From: a candidate division WOR-3 bacterium
GTDB lineage: Bacteria; Hydrothermota; Tepidihabitantia; Tepidihabitantales; Tepidihabitantaceae
Assembly (NCBI GenBank): GCA_024653355.1
Contig: JANLFQ010000001.1
Span: 248,001-312,000, forward strand
Length of the DNA stretch: 64,000 nucleotides
Direction of reading: 5' to 3'
Below, one piece after another: positions 26,547 to 33,721 of this stretch (position 1 is its first letter; each line of letters opens with the position of its first letter). The notes beneath the pieces were generated by a model. The model did not search any database and had not been told where the DNA came from. It worked only from the letters and a program-made list of their open reading frames with translations. A program made the translations under genes and the position numbers.

Positions 26547-27727
26547 TGGGCAAAGTTTCGGTGCGTGACCTGCCAGTTACCGGCAGGCGGGTGTTTGTGC
26601 GGGTTGATTTTAATGTACCGCTGGACGCCACCGGCAAGATTGCCGATGATACCAGAATCCGTGCGGCGCTACCGACGATTCGCTGGTTGATTGCGGCGGG
26701 TGCAACCGTCGTACTTGGTTCTCATCTGGGAAAACCGAAAGGGAAACCCGACCCGAAGTTCAGTTTGCGGCCGGTGGCACGGCACCTTGAAACAGTCTTA
26801 GAACGACCGGTATATTTTGCCCCTGATTGTATTGGGCCGGAGGTTGTGAAGTTTTTAAAAACTGTTGCCCCGGGTTCGGTGGTCCTGCTCGAGAATCTGC
26901 GGTTTCACCCGGGCGAGGAAAAAAACGACCCGGTGTTTGCCAAGAGTTTAGCGGCGCTGGTTGACCATTATGTCAACGACGCTTTTGGTACGGCGCACCG
27001 TGCCCACGCATCAACCGCTGGTATGGCAACATTTTTCGCTCAGCCGGCAGCCGGTTTTTTGATGGAGAAAGAGCTGGAATACCTGGGCAGAGTTGTAAAC
27101 GCGCCCGAACGACCCTTCGTTGTTTTGATTGGCGGAGCAAAGATTGCCGATAAAGCAGGCGTAATAAAGAACCTACTTCCCCGGGTGGACAAGTTGTTAA
27201 TCGGTGGCGGGGTTGCTTTCAACTTCTTAAAAGCTAGGGGGTTGAATATCGGCAACTCTATATACGATGAACAACTTATGCCGGAAACCGAGAAATTGGT
27301 TAATGATTCAAGGATTGTTTTGCCGGTTGATGTTCGAGTGGAGTTGCCTTCTGACGGAAAAGATGGTTTGCTCGTAAAGGTAACTGAGATACCGCAGGAT
27401 GGGATTGGTCTGGATATCGGTGAAGAGACGATTGAGTTGTGGACGAAGATTATCAGGGAAGCGCGCACGGTTGTCTGGGCTGGTCCAATGGGAATGTTCG
27501 AAAGGGAGCTGTTCAGGCGCGGCACAGTAGCAATTGCCCGGGCGATTGCTGAGGCGACAAAACAAGGGGCGGTGACGGTTGTCGGTGGTGGCGATACAGT
27601 AGCCGGTGTTAAACTGGCGGGTGTTGAACAGATGGTCAGCCACATTTCAACCGGGGGGAGTGCGACTTTGGAGTTTCTCGAGGGGAAAAATTTACCCGGC
27701 GTAGCGGTGCTGAGCGATAAAAAATGA
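26546..27727 (+). CDS. pgk: Phosphoglycerate kinase
   Basis: 393-residue enzyme transferring phosphate from 1,3-bisphosphoglycerate to ADP. VFVRVDFNVPLD near the N-terminus, GSHLGKPKG, LLENLRFHPGEEKND, DAFGTAHRAHAST, the domain-2 nucleotide site VLIGGAKIADKAG, and GGGDTVAGV with HISTGGSATLEFLEG near the end are all present. Length is normal. It is coupled on both sides: one-base overlap with gapA and ATGA overlap with tpiA. Confidence 0.97.
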   Translation: MGKVSVRDLPVTGRRVFVRVDFNVPLDATGKIADDTRIRAALPTIRWLIAAGATVVLGSHLGKPKGKPDPKFSLRPVARHLETVLERPVYFAPDCIGPEVVKFLKTVAPGSVVLLENLRFHPGEEKNDPVFAKSLAALVDHYVNDAFGTAHRAHASTAGMATFFAQPAAGFLMEKELEYLGRVVNAPERPFVVLIGGAKIADKAGVIKNLLPRVDKLLIGGGVAFNFLKARGLNIGNSIYDEQLMPETEKLVNDSRIVLPVDVRVELPSDGKDGLLVKVTEIPQDGIGLDIGEETIELWTKIIREARTVVWAGPMGMFERELFRRGTVAIARAIAEATKQGAVTVVGGGDTVAGVKLAGVEQMVSHISTGGSATLEFLEGKNLPGVAVLSDKK

Positions 27728-28494
27728 GTGGTAAGGCACTTCCCCCCCTGGTGGCGGGCAATTGGAAAATGTACAAAGGTGCCCGCGAGGCAGGCGAATT
27801 TGTTCGATTGCTTGCCGAAAGAATCGGGGCGGAAAAGGATAGAGAGGTCGTGGTTTTCCCGCCTTTTACTTCAATTCCGGCTGTTGCCCAGGTGCTAAAG
27901 GAACTCAACAGTACGATAGTGTACGGGGCGCAGGATGTTTTCTGGGAAGCAGAAGGCGCATTTACCGGTGAGGTTTCGCCCGTATTCCTTGCCGAACTGG
28001 GATGTCGGTATGTGCTTGTTGGTCATTCTGAGCGGCGCCATCTTTTGGGAGAGAGTGATGAGATGTGTCGACTCAAAGTTGCGGCAGCGTTACAGCACGG
28101 GCTAAGACCGATTCTCTGCTGCGGGGAAACTTTACAGGAACGCGAGGCAGGCGAGACAACCGATGTGATTAAGAAACAGTTGACCGCCGGGCTCAGCGGG
28201 GTTTTAGCCGAAGCAAATTTTGACATCGCCTATGAACCGGTCTGGGCGATAGGAACCGGGAAAAACGCCACCGGCGAGCAAGTCGAGGAGGTGCACAATT
28301 TCATCCGGCACTGGCTCAGCGCAAGGTTCAATAAAGATGGGGAGAGGATTCGCATTATCTACGGTGGGAGCGTGAAGCCGGCAAATATTGACAGTTTGAT
28401 GGCACAACCATCGGTTGATGGGGTGCTGGTGGGCGGCGCGAGTCTTGACCTGGACAGTTTCGTGCGAATTGTCAACTATGGTAGGGTGAAGTAA
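27724..28494 (+). CDS. tpiA: Triosephosphate isomerase
   Basis: 256-residue TIM barrel interconverting dihydroxyacetone phosphate and glyceraldehyde-3-phosphate. VAGNWKMYKG carries the active-site Asn/Lys, VGHSERRHLLGE the catalytic His, YEPVWAIGTGKNA the catalytic Glu with the flexible loop, and IIYGGSVKPANI the phosphate site. It is the third gene of the glycolytic run; the next gene has its own promoter. Confidence 0.97.
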   Translation: MSGKALPPLVAGNWKMYKGAREAGEFVRLLAERIGAEKDREVVVFPPFTSIPAVAQVLKELNSTIVYGAQDVFWEAEGAFTGEVSPVFLAELGCRYVLVGHSERRHLLGESDEMCRLKVAAALQHGLRPILCCGETLQEREAGETTDVIKKQLTAGLSGVLAEANFDIAYEPVWAIGTGKNATGEQVEEVHNFIRHWLSARFNKDGERIRIIYGGSVKPANIDSLMAQPSVDGVLVGGASLDLDSFVRIVNYGRVK

Positions 28495-28510
28495 GATGTT
28501 GTGTTCACTC

Positions 28511-28538
28511 TTGACTTTATTATTGATTCTGTTAATCT
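28511..28538 (+). promoter_or_regulatory. Promoter of secG-rplU
   Basis: TTGACT (28511-28516), 16-bp spacer, TAATCT (28533-28538). An AAGGAG ribosome-binding site at 28545-28550 lies 9 nt before the secG ATG. Confidence 0.55.
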
Positions 28539-28559
28539 ACTAACAAGGAGCAAAAGAAT

Positions 28560-28904
28560 ATGTATGGTGTACTGATTTTTCTGCATCTGTTGGTTGCGAT
28601 TCTTTTGGTACTGGTGGTTTTAATCCAGCAGCCCCAGAAGGGTGGGCTGGGAACGATTTTAGGCGGCGGCGAGTCGATATTCGGCGGCGGTGGAGCGGCG
28701 CCCTTTATGGCAAAAATAACCTCGGCACTGGCGGTAGCGTTTATGTTAACTTCGCTCGGGCTGGTGCTGGTCGGTGCCCGAAGGGTCAAGACAGCACCAA
28801 ATCGAACTTCGCTGAAGTCAAGTGGTGCAGTAGTAAAAGTTAGTCAACTGGAGAAGGAATATGTACGCAGTGGTGAAAATTGCAGGTTTTCAATACCTTG
28901 TTAA
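28560..28904 (+). CDS. secG: Preprotein translocase subunit SecG
   Basis: 114-residue inner-membrane protein of the SecYEG channel. Two helices (VLIFLHLLVAILLVLVVLI and ITSALAVAFMLTSLGLVLV) flank the conserved cytoplasmic loop QQPQKGGLG followed by the Gly-rich GGGESIFGGGG. The position after tpiA is the common gapA-pgk-tpiA-secG arrangement. The C-terminal 15 residues overlap the start of rplU by 44 bp in another frame, an unusually long overlap, and this tail is longer than needed for the family. Confidence 0.92.
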   Translation: MYGVLIFLHLLVAILLVLVVLIQQPQKGGLGTILGGGESIFGGGGAAPFMAKITSALAVAFMLTSLGLVLVGARRVKTAPNRTSLKSSGAVVKVSQLEKEYVRSGENCRFSIPC

Positions 28905-29178
28905 GCCGGGTGAAATTGTAACGGTGCCCCGTCTTGAAGGAGAGCCAGGTAGCCCGGTGCGGTTTGATGATGTATTGATGGTCCGGACTGAAGACCAGGC
29001 GATAATCGGCAGGCCCACGGTTCCCGATGCTTATGTTGAGGGTAATATCGTGGAGCATCGGCGGGGTGAAAAGGTTACCATTTATAAATTCATACGACGG
29101 GAAAATTACCGGCGCAAGAAAGGGCATCGGCAACTTTTAACCCGGGTAAAGATTACCAAGATTGGTTATGGGCAATAA
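28861..29178 (+). CDS. rplU: 50S ribosomal protein L21
   Basis: 105-residue ribosomal protein. The start MYAVVKIAGFQYLVKPGEIV and the C-terminal YRRKKGHRQLLTRVKITKI are clear L21 features. An AGAAGGAA ribosome-binding site lies just upstream, inside secG. In most bacteria L21 is followed by rpmA (L27); here the next gene is a secreted protein, so L27 must be encoded elsewhere. Confidence 0.95.
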   Translation: MYAVVKIAGFQYLVKPGEIVTVPRLEGEPGSPVRFDDVLMVRTEDQAIIGRPTVPDAYVEGNIVEHRRGEKVTIYKFIRRENYRRKKGHRQLLTRVKITKIGYGQ

Positions 29179-29219
29179 AAACAAGTAATGAGCAAGTTAA
29201 AGAAGTAGAGGAGGATGTT

Positions 29220-30077
29220 ATGGTGAGACGGTTGCCGGGATTGATTCTGCTGGGGATTTTCTTCATTAGCAGCAGCGGCGTCCGGGCGAATCTGCTGGAG
29301 AACGGCGATTTTTCTTCCTGGGTCAGTCCCACCCAGCCTGCGGGCTGGATTGTTGAGGACAGTACCAAAGCAAGAATTGAGCGTTCCGACGATACGGTAC
29401 GTTCGGTGCCTCACGCCTGTCGAATAACACGGCTGGTGACCGGGACCGGGAATAATTACGGCTTGAAGCAATTTGTTCCTGTTACTCCGGGAGCAGTTTA
29501 TACCTTTAGTGCCTGGTATTTTGATGACGATGTCAACGCCCGGGGCGGAATTGTGATTACCTGGTGCCGTGCCGATTCCAGTGCCATTAAGAGTACGACG
29601 GTGGCTTATACCGATTCTGCGATCCACACCTGGCAGCGTCTGGTGAAAACTGACACCGCACCGGACAGCACCGTTTTAGCCAAATGTTTGCTTCGGGTGT
29701 ATGGATTTACTGGGGGTCCGGCGGGTGGTGTGGTATATGTTGATGATGCGGAATTTAACGCCGGTGCCGGTGCGGTATCAGAGACAGAAACAAATGGTCT
29801 GCGCGGTGCATCACTGAAAGTCTCTCCGACGGGGAGCGAAAATGTTCAAATTAAGTTGACAATCGATAGACCAGTTAATGGCCGGTTAGATGTTTACAAT
29901 CTAATAGGGCTCAAATGCCGCGAACTGTGGCGGGGTAGCCTGGCTTCCGGTGGTTATAACTTTTACTGGGATGGCCGGGACCGGGAAGGCAGACGGCTAT
30001 CACCGGGGGTTTATTTTGTTATGTTTGAAGGTGAATCCGGCGCCACCCGGACGCAGAAGTTTGTTTTCAGTTGGTGA
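29220..30077 (+). CDS. Secreted CBM-like protein with T9SS/FlgD-type C-terminal sorting domain
   Basis: 285 residues. A signal peptide (LPGLILLGIFFISSSGVRA) is followed by a beta-sandwich of about 160 residues starting NLLENGDFSSW and ending GGVVYVDDAEF, the layout of carbohydrate-binding modules of the CBM4/9 type. The last 85 residues (LDVYNLIGLKCRELWRG, then YNFYWDGRDREGRRLSPGVY and a KFVF end) match FlgD-Ig-like/T9SS type A sorting domains. An AGGAGG at 29211-29216 precedes the ATG. Probably a surface-anchored glycan-binding protein exported through the SprA-type system; the ligand is unknown. Confidence 0.75.
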   Translation: MVRRLPGLILLGIFFISSSGVRANLLENGDFSSWVSPTQPAGWIVEDSTKARIERSDDTVRSVPHACRITRLVTGTGNNYGLKQFVPVTPGAVYTFSAWYFDDDVNARGGIVITWCRADSSAIKSTTVAYTDSAIHTWQRLVKTDTAPDSTVLAKCLLRVYGFTGGPAGGVVYVDDAEFNAGAGAVSETETNGLRGASLKVSPTGSENVQIKLTIDRPVNGRLDVYNLIGLKCRELWRGSLASGGYNFYWDGRDREGRRLSPGVYFVMFEGESGATRTQKFVFSW

Positions 30078-30110
30078 GGGGTTAAGGAAGTTGAATTGGG
30101 AAATTTTAGA

Positions 30111-30152
30111 CCGAAGGGCGGAAGAGAGCCGAAATACTTTTCCGCCGGTTTT
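30111..30152 (+). terminator. Candidate Rho-independent terminator
   Basis: GGCGGAA (30117-30123) pairs with TTCCGCC (30140-30146), with a short extension of the stem by ACC/GGT, and TTTT follows. The loop is long (16 nt), so this is only a candidate. It lies between the secreted protein gene and the HTH gene. Confidence 0.4.
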
Positions 30153-30186
30153 AATGTTAAAAACCAGAAAGAGAAGGTGAGAAAAT

Positions 30187-30540
30187 ATGAAGGCTAAAAA
30201 GGAGAAAGGTATGGCACTCACTGCAATCCAAAAGATCGAAAAACTGGGCAAAAAGGTTGCGAGTATGACCCAGGCAGAACTTGCCCGGGCGGTCGGTGTT
30301 TCCCGGGAGCGAATTCGTCAACTTGTGCCACGGATGAAGATTAAACCCGGTCGGCGTGTTGTTGCCTGGCACCGCACGATTTCCAAGGCGCAGCGCGCGG
30401 CGATGATTAAAATGTACGAAGCCGGTACTTCCTTGAATGCGATTGCGAAAAAATACGGGGTAAGCGAGTACCATGTTCGTGAGGTAATCCGGATGGCGCG
30501 AAGTGAGTCCAAAGGCAAGGGGTCTTCGGGGCGAAAGTAA
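30187..30540 (+). CDS. Small basic protein with two helix-turn-helix motifs
   Basis: 117 residues, rich in Lys and Arg. Residues 27-46 (TQAELARAVGVSRERIRQLV) form one helix-turn-helix similar to region 4 of sigma factors. Residues 81-103 (SLNAIAKKYGVSEYHVREVI) form a second one, similar to resolvase/homeodomain-like motifs. The centre contains RRVVAWHRTISKAQRAAMI. This is not a known regulator to me; it is probably a DNA-binding protein or small nucleoid/transcription factor. Another in-frame Met at residue 9 is a possible later start. Targets are unknown. Confidence 0.65.
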   Translation: MKAKKEKGMALTAIQKIEKLGKKVASMTQAELARAVGVSRERIRQLVPRMKIKPGRRVVAWHRTISKAQRAAMIKMYEAGTSLNAIAKKYGVSEYHVREVIRMARSESKGKGSSGRK

Positions 30541-30561
30541 AAACTAACTTTTAACAAAAAA

Positions 30562-30635
30562 TGGGCGATACCCGAATCGAACGGGTGACCTCTGGTATGT
30601 GAGACCAGCGCTCTAACCAGCTGAGCTAATCGCCC
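30562..30635 (-). tRNA. tRNA-Val (anticodon CAC)
   Basis: Minus-strand cloverleaf of 74 nt: acceptor stem GGGCGAT/ATCGCCC with discriminator A, D-arm GCTC/GAGC, anticodon stem CTGGT/ACCAG around the loop CTCACAT (anticodon CAC, reads GUG), and T-arm ending in TTCGATTC. The CCA end is not encoded; the mature 3' end is followed directly by a run of T (complement of 30555-30561), which can act as terminator. Confidence 0.95.
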
Positions 30636-30641
30636 GACAGA

Positions 30642-30669
30642 AGTTTACCGGACCATTTATTAAAGTCAA
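30642..30669 (-). promoter_or_regulatory. Promoter of tRNA-Val
   Basis: On the minus strand TTGACT (30664-30669), 16-bp spacer, TAAACT (30642-30647). The usual start distance places +1 at 30635, the mature 5' G of the tRNA, so there may be no 5' leader. Confidence 0.6.
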
Positions 30670-30705
30670 GTTTTGATATTTGGGGAACCGGATAGAGAAG
30701 CGTAT

Positions 30706-32658
30706 TTAACTTATTGCATTGAACGAGGGCGAAATTTTATTGAGCATATCGACAGTGGTCTGGATGCCATCTTCCGCTTTTAATTTTTGATATATCCGCA
30801 GCGCCTGCTCGAGGTTGAAGCGTGCTTCATTAGGATGGGTGGGGACGAGAAATTTTGCCAGTTTAACCAGGCAGTCAGCTTCGCCCCGCTGGTCATTAAT
30901 GGCTCGAAACAGTTCCAGCGCTTCAATTAGATGCTGTTTTGCAAGGGGAAGGTTGTTAAGAGATTGCTCGCTGTCGGCTAAGGCAAGGAGGGTCTTTGCG
31001 GTGGACACGGGATTGCTGGACTGACGGCTCAGATTTAGCGCTTGTTCCAACCGTTCCTTTGCCAGGGCGGGTTGATTTAATTTCTGGAGGATTAAACCGA
31101 TGTTGTAAAGGTCTTCAACAATTGCCGAACTGTCACCGAGAATCTGGTGCTTGTTCAAGGCGTCGGTAAGGTAGCGCAACGCCCCCTGCCAGTTTCCTTC
31201 CAGATAATTAATTAACCCCTGTTCGGTAAGGACGTCAGCCTGAGTTGTCAGGTCTTCTGATGATGCCGTTAATTTGAGCAGTTGTTCGAGTGCGGTACGG
31301 GCTTTAACTCGGTCGCCGGTGGTGCGATAAGTGCGGGTTAGTTCTAAAAGCGCCTTTATTTCGTGTCTGATGTCCGAGTGGCGCCGGCTCAATTCGCGGG
31401 CTTGTTCAAGTTGACTAATTCCTTTTAACGGTTCATTTTGCAAAACCCAGAGACGGCCGGACAAAATCAGGTCACCAGCGAGTTCCTTTTCCCGGCCCGG
31501 TTCGCGGTCAAGCGTAATCGCTTCATCGATGAGCGTCCGGGCACGCTGGTAATTTTGATGGAGGATGGAGTTGACGGCAAGTCCGACAAGATTACGGCTG
31601 ATCAATCTTCGGTCGTTGGCTCTTCGGGCAAAAACGAGTCCCTGTTCGAAAAATTCCCGGGCGATGTCAATGGAATTGGTACGTTCATGAGTCAGACCCA
31701 GTTCGTAAAGCGCTCTTGCCTGACCACGCAGGTAATTGATGTCGCGGTAGATATGCAAGGCGCGGTCCAGGGTGTCAATAGACCGTTTGTAATCACGCTG
31801 GGCACGGTGGATAACGCCAATTGCGGTCAGCTGTTCGGCTTCGCCCAATCGATTACGAAATTGCCGGGAAAGGTGGAGGCCATCTTCGTAGGCGGCACGG
31901 GCGCGGTCCAGTTCACCCTGACTGAAAAGCAGGTCACCAATTGCCGTATACTGAGTTACCGCGGTACGATGGTCGCCAATACTTTCCAGTAAACGGAGGG
32001 CAGAACGGTGATGTTCCAGTGCTTCTTTTGGTTGCTTTTCACAGGTCAACAATTCGGCGAGGTTGATGTAGGCGCGCGCTTCAAGTTCAACATTCTTTAA
32101 AAGCCGGCTGAAGTGGAGGGTTTCTTTTAACAGACGCTTTGCCCTTCCGTACTCATTTTTTTCCTGCGCGATTCGGGCGGTGAGAAAACAGGAGGCAGCG
32201 GTTGCGCCAATTGATTTAATTTTCCGGGCGATGGCAAGTGCCTGGATAAACTCCTGTTCGGCAAATTCGAGATTACGGTTAAAGAAATGGCAACCACCAC
32301 AGAGTAGATGCAGGGCAACGAGTTCGGTACCTTCGGCTTTCTTTTTTGCTTCTTCCCAGCGCGTTAGGGCTTTATCCCATGCGCCGCGTTCCGCTGATTT
32401 CAGTCCGGCTTCAAAAAGTCGGGCAACATCCTCTTTCTTTGTGTAGGTTAAACCGTCAAGATAGACGATGCCAAATCGGCGCCAGAATTGACCCAGCCGG
32501 GTGTAATAATTACGAAAAGCGGTTTGCTCAATCCAAGACAAATTTTGTTCTAAGAGGATGAGTTTTTCGCGTTCGTTAGATTGCCTTTTTAGTAAGAACA
32601 GGATTACGCCGACGGCAAAAACGACCAGGACGGTTAAAACGAGTAAAGCAAATAACAT
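30706..32658 (-). CDS. Membrane-anchored TPR-repeat protein
   Basis: 650 residues. One N-terminal membrane helix (LFALLVLTVLVVFAVGVILF) is followed by many tetratricopeptide repeats from about residue 80 to the end, with recurring patterns such as ALEHHRSALRLLESIGDHR, ARAAYEDGLHLSRQFRNRL and AKERLEQALNLSRQSSNPV. The repeat type is that of TPR_12 regions found next to signalling or secretion domains, but no catalytic domain follows. It probably is a protein-protein scaffold on the membrane. A TATTAT box 9 nt before the ATG suggests a short leader. It is a single-gene unit, divergent from the lipoprotein gene. Confidence 0.8.
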   Translation of the reverse strand: MLFALLVLTVLVVFAVGVILFLLKRQSNEREKLILLEQNLSWIEQTAFRNYYTRLGQFWRRFGIVYLDGLTYTKKEDVARLFEAGLKSAERGAWDKALTRWEEAKKKAEGTELVALHLLCGGCHFFNRNLEFAEQEFIQALAIARKIKSIGATAASCFLTARIAQEKNEYGRAKRLLKETLHFSRLLKNVELEARAYINLAELLTCEKQPKEALEHHRSALRLLESIGDHRTAVTQYTAIGDLLFSQGELDRARAAYEDGLHLSRQFRNRLGEAEQLTAIGVIHRAQRDYKRSIDTLDRALHIYRDINYLRGQARALYELGLTHERTNSIDIAREFFEQGLVFARRANDRRLISRNLVGLAVNSILHQNYQRARTLIDEAITLDREPGREKELAGDLILSGRLWVLQNEPLKGISQLEQARELSRRHSDIRHEIKALLELTRTYRTTGDRVKARTALEQLLKLTASSEDLTTQADVLTEQGLINYLEGNWQGALRYLTDALNKHQILGDSSAIVEDLYNIGLILQKLNQPALAKERLEQALNLSRQSSNPVSTAKTLLALADSEQSLNNLPLAKQHLIEALELFRAINDQRGEADCLVKLAKFLVPTHPNEARFNLEQALRIYQKLKAEDGIQTTVDMLNKISPSFNAIS

Positions 32659-32811
32659 CGGTTAATGATAATAACCAAAAGTTAAATGGCAAATTATGCC
32701 GATAGATTACGGCAACCGCTGTTCGGGTGCGATTAACGGTTGATCGGCGAACGGAATCGAGCCCGATTCGGATGTTAGCGTCTCGATTAGGACGCAATTA
32801 ACGGGTGGAAT

Positions 32812-32840
32812 TTGACAGGAGGCGATTAACATTAGACAAT
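32812..32840 (+). promoter_or_regulatory. Weak candidate promoter of the lipoprotein gene at 32846
   Basis: TTGACA (32812-32817), 17-bp spacer, GACAAT (32835-32840). The start point would lie close to the GTG at 32846. The -10 box is only a partial match. Confidence 0.35.
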
Positions 32841-32845
32841 AAGGG

Positions 32846-33721
32846 GTGAAGAATTTGATTCTTGCGATAATGTCCGGTTGGATGGTTGTCAGCACAGGGT
32901 GTCGGGGAACCGGAAAGGTGGTGCCTTTTAACCCCAGTGCGGTTCTGGAGCCGAGCACGATTAAAGATTTAAGTGAAGGTGGCGTGGCAATCTGCGCGGA
33001 TGGGGCACGGTTGCTTGTGCTGACCGCTTCCGGTACGCGGCTTCTAACCGTTGACTCCAATTTCAACCAGATGGAGACGATACCGTTGAATAGACGGTTG
33101 GTAGCACCGCGCGGTATCGGTGCCGACCGGTATTACATTTACCTTTATGATGACAATGTGCTCTACCGGATGGCAAAGGATAAGTTGACGATGCAGGAGT
33201 TGTTGGGAAATGTGCGTGTCGCGGGGCTGGCAAATTATGCACCGGGTGAGGTTCTGGTAAGTGAAGGCGAGCGCCAGTTCGTCCTGTTAAAGACCCTTTT
33301 TGGGGAGAGTCGGGTTTTCCTTGATAAGGTTGATGTTCCTCAGCCCGGAGCAATGACAAATTTCCCCAACGGAGTTTGGGGAATCTTGAGTGCCGGCGAC
33401 CGGCTTGTTAAGGTAAACCGGGCGGGAATTGTGGTTGGAACTGCGAAACTGATGCCCGGTGTTGATATTCTTGCTGCCGACAAATGGGGTCGGGCAGTGG
33501 TTTTGAAGCGGGGCGAGCCGGTCGTATGGGTGGAAGAAAATGGTAAATTTAATGGTTATGGGTTAAGTGGGGCAAAAATGCCCACCGGATGCGCGGTGCT
33601 GGATGGGCAAATTGTGATTCTGGATAATGGCAACCGTCTAATCTCTTATCGTTTGCCAGCGATTACCCGCACGGGCGGGAACGAAGCGGAGCACGAGAAC
33701 GGGTTGTTTCCCGGCAGATAA
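32846..33721 (+). CDS. Lipoprotein, probably a beta-propeller
   Basis: 291 residues with a lipoprotein signal: hydrophobic LILAIMSGWMVV then the lipobox STGC, so Cys19 would be lipidated. The rest consists of short repeated beta segments (LLVLTASGTRLLTVDSNF, GADRYYIYLYDDNVLYRMA, GDRLVKVNRAGIVVGTAKL), consistent with an irregular propeller. No family is recognised. The start is GTG at 32846 or TTG at 32855. Its TAA touches the ATG of the next, outer-membrane gene, so the two are probably made together and may form an outer-membrane complex. Confidence 0.7.
   Translation: MKNLILAIMSGWMVVSTGCRGTGKVVPFNPSAVLEPSTIKDLSEGGVAICADGARLLVLTASGTRLLTVDSNFNQMETIPLNRRLVAPRGIGADRYYIYLYDDNVLYRMAKDKLTMQELLGNVRVAGLANYAPGEVLVSEGERQFVLLKTLFGESRVFLDKVDVPQPGAMTNFPNGVWGILSAGDRLVKVNRAGIVVGTAKLMPGVDILAADKWGRAVVLKRGEPVVWVEENGKFNGYGLSGAKMPTGCAVLDGQIVILDNGNRLISYRLPAITRTGGNEAEHENGLFPGR

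Noticed and set aside
31438-31992. Plus-strand open frame of 184 codons opposite the TPR gene
   Set aside because: Composition follows the opposite-strand repeats; no recognisable domain.
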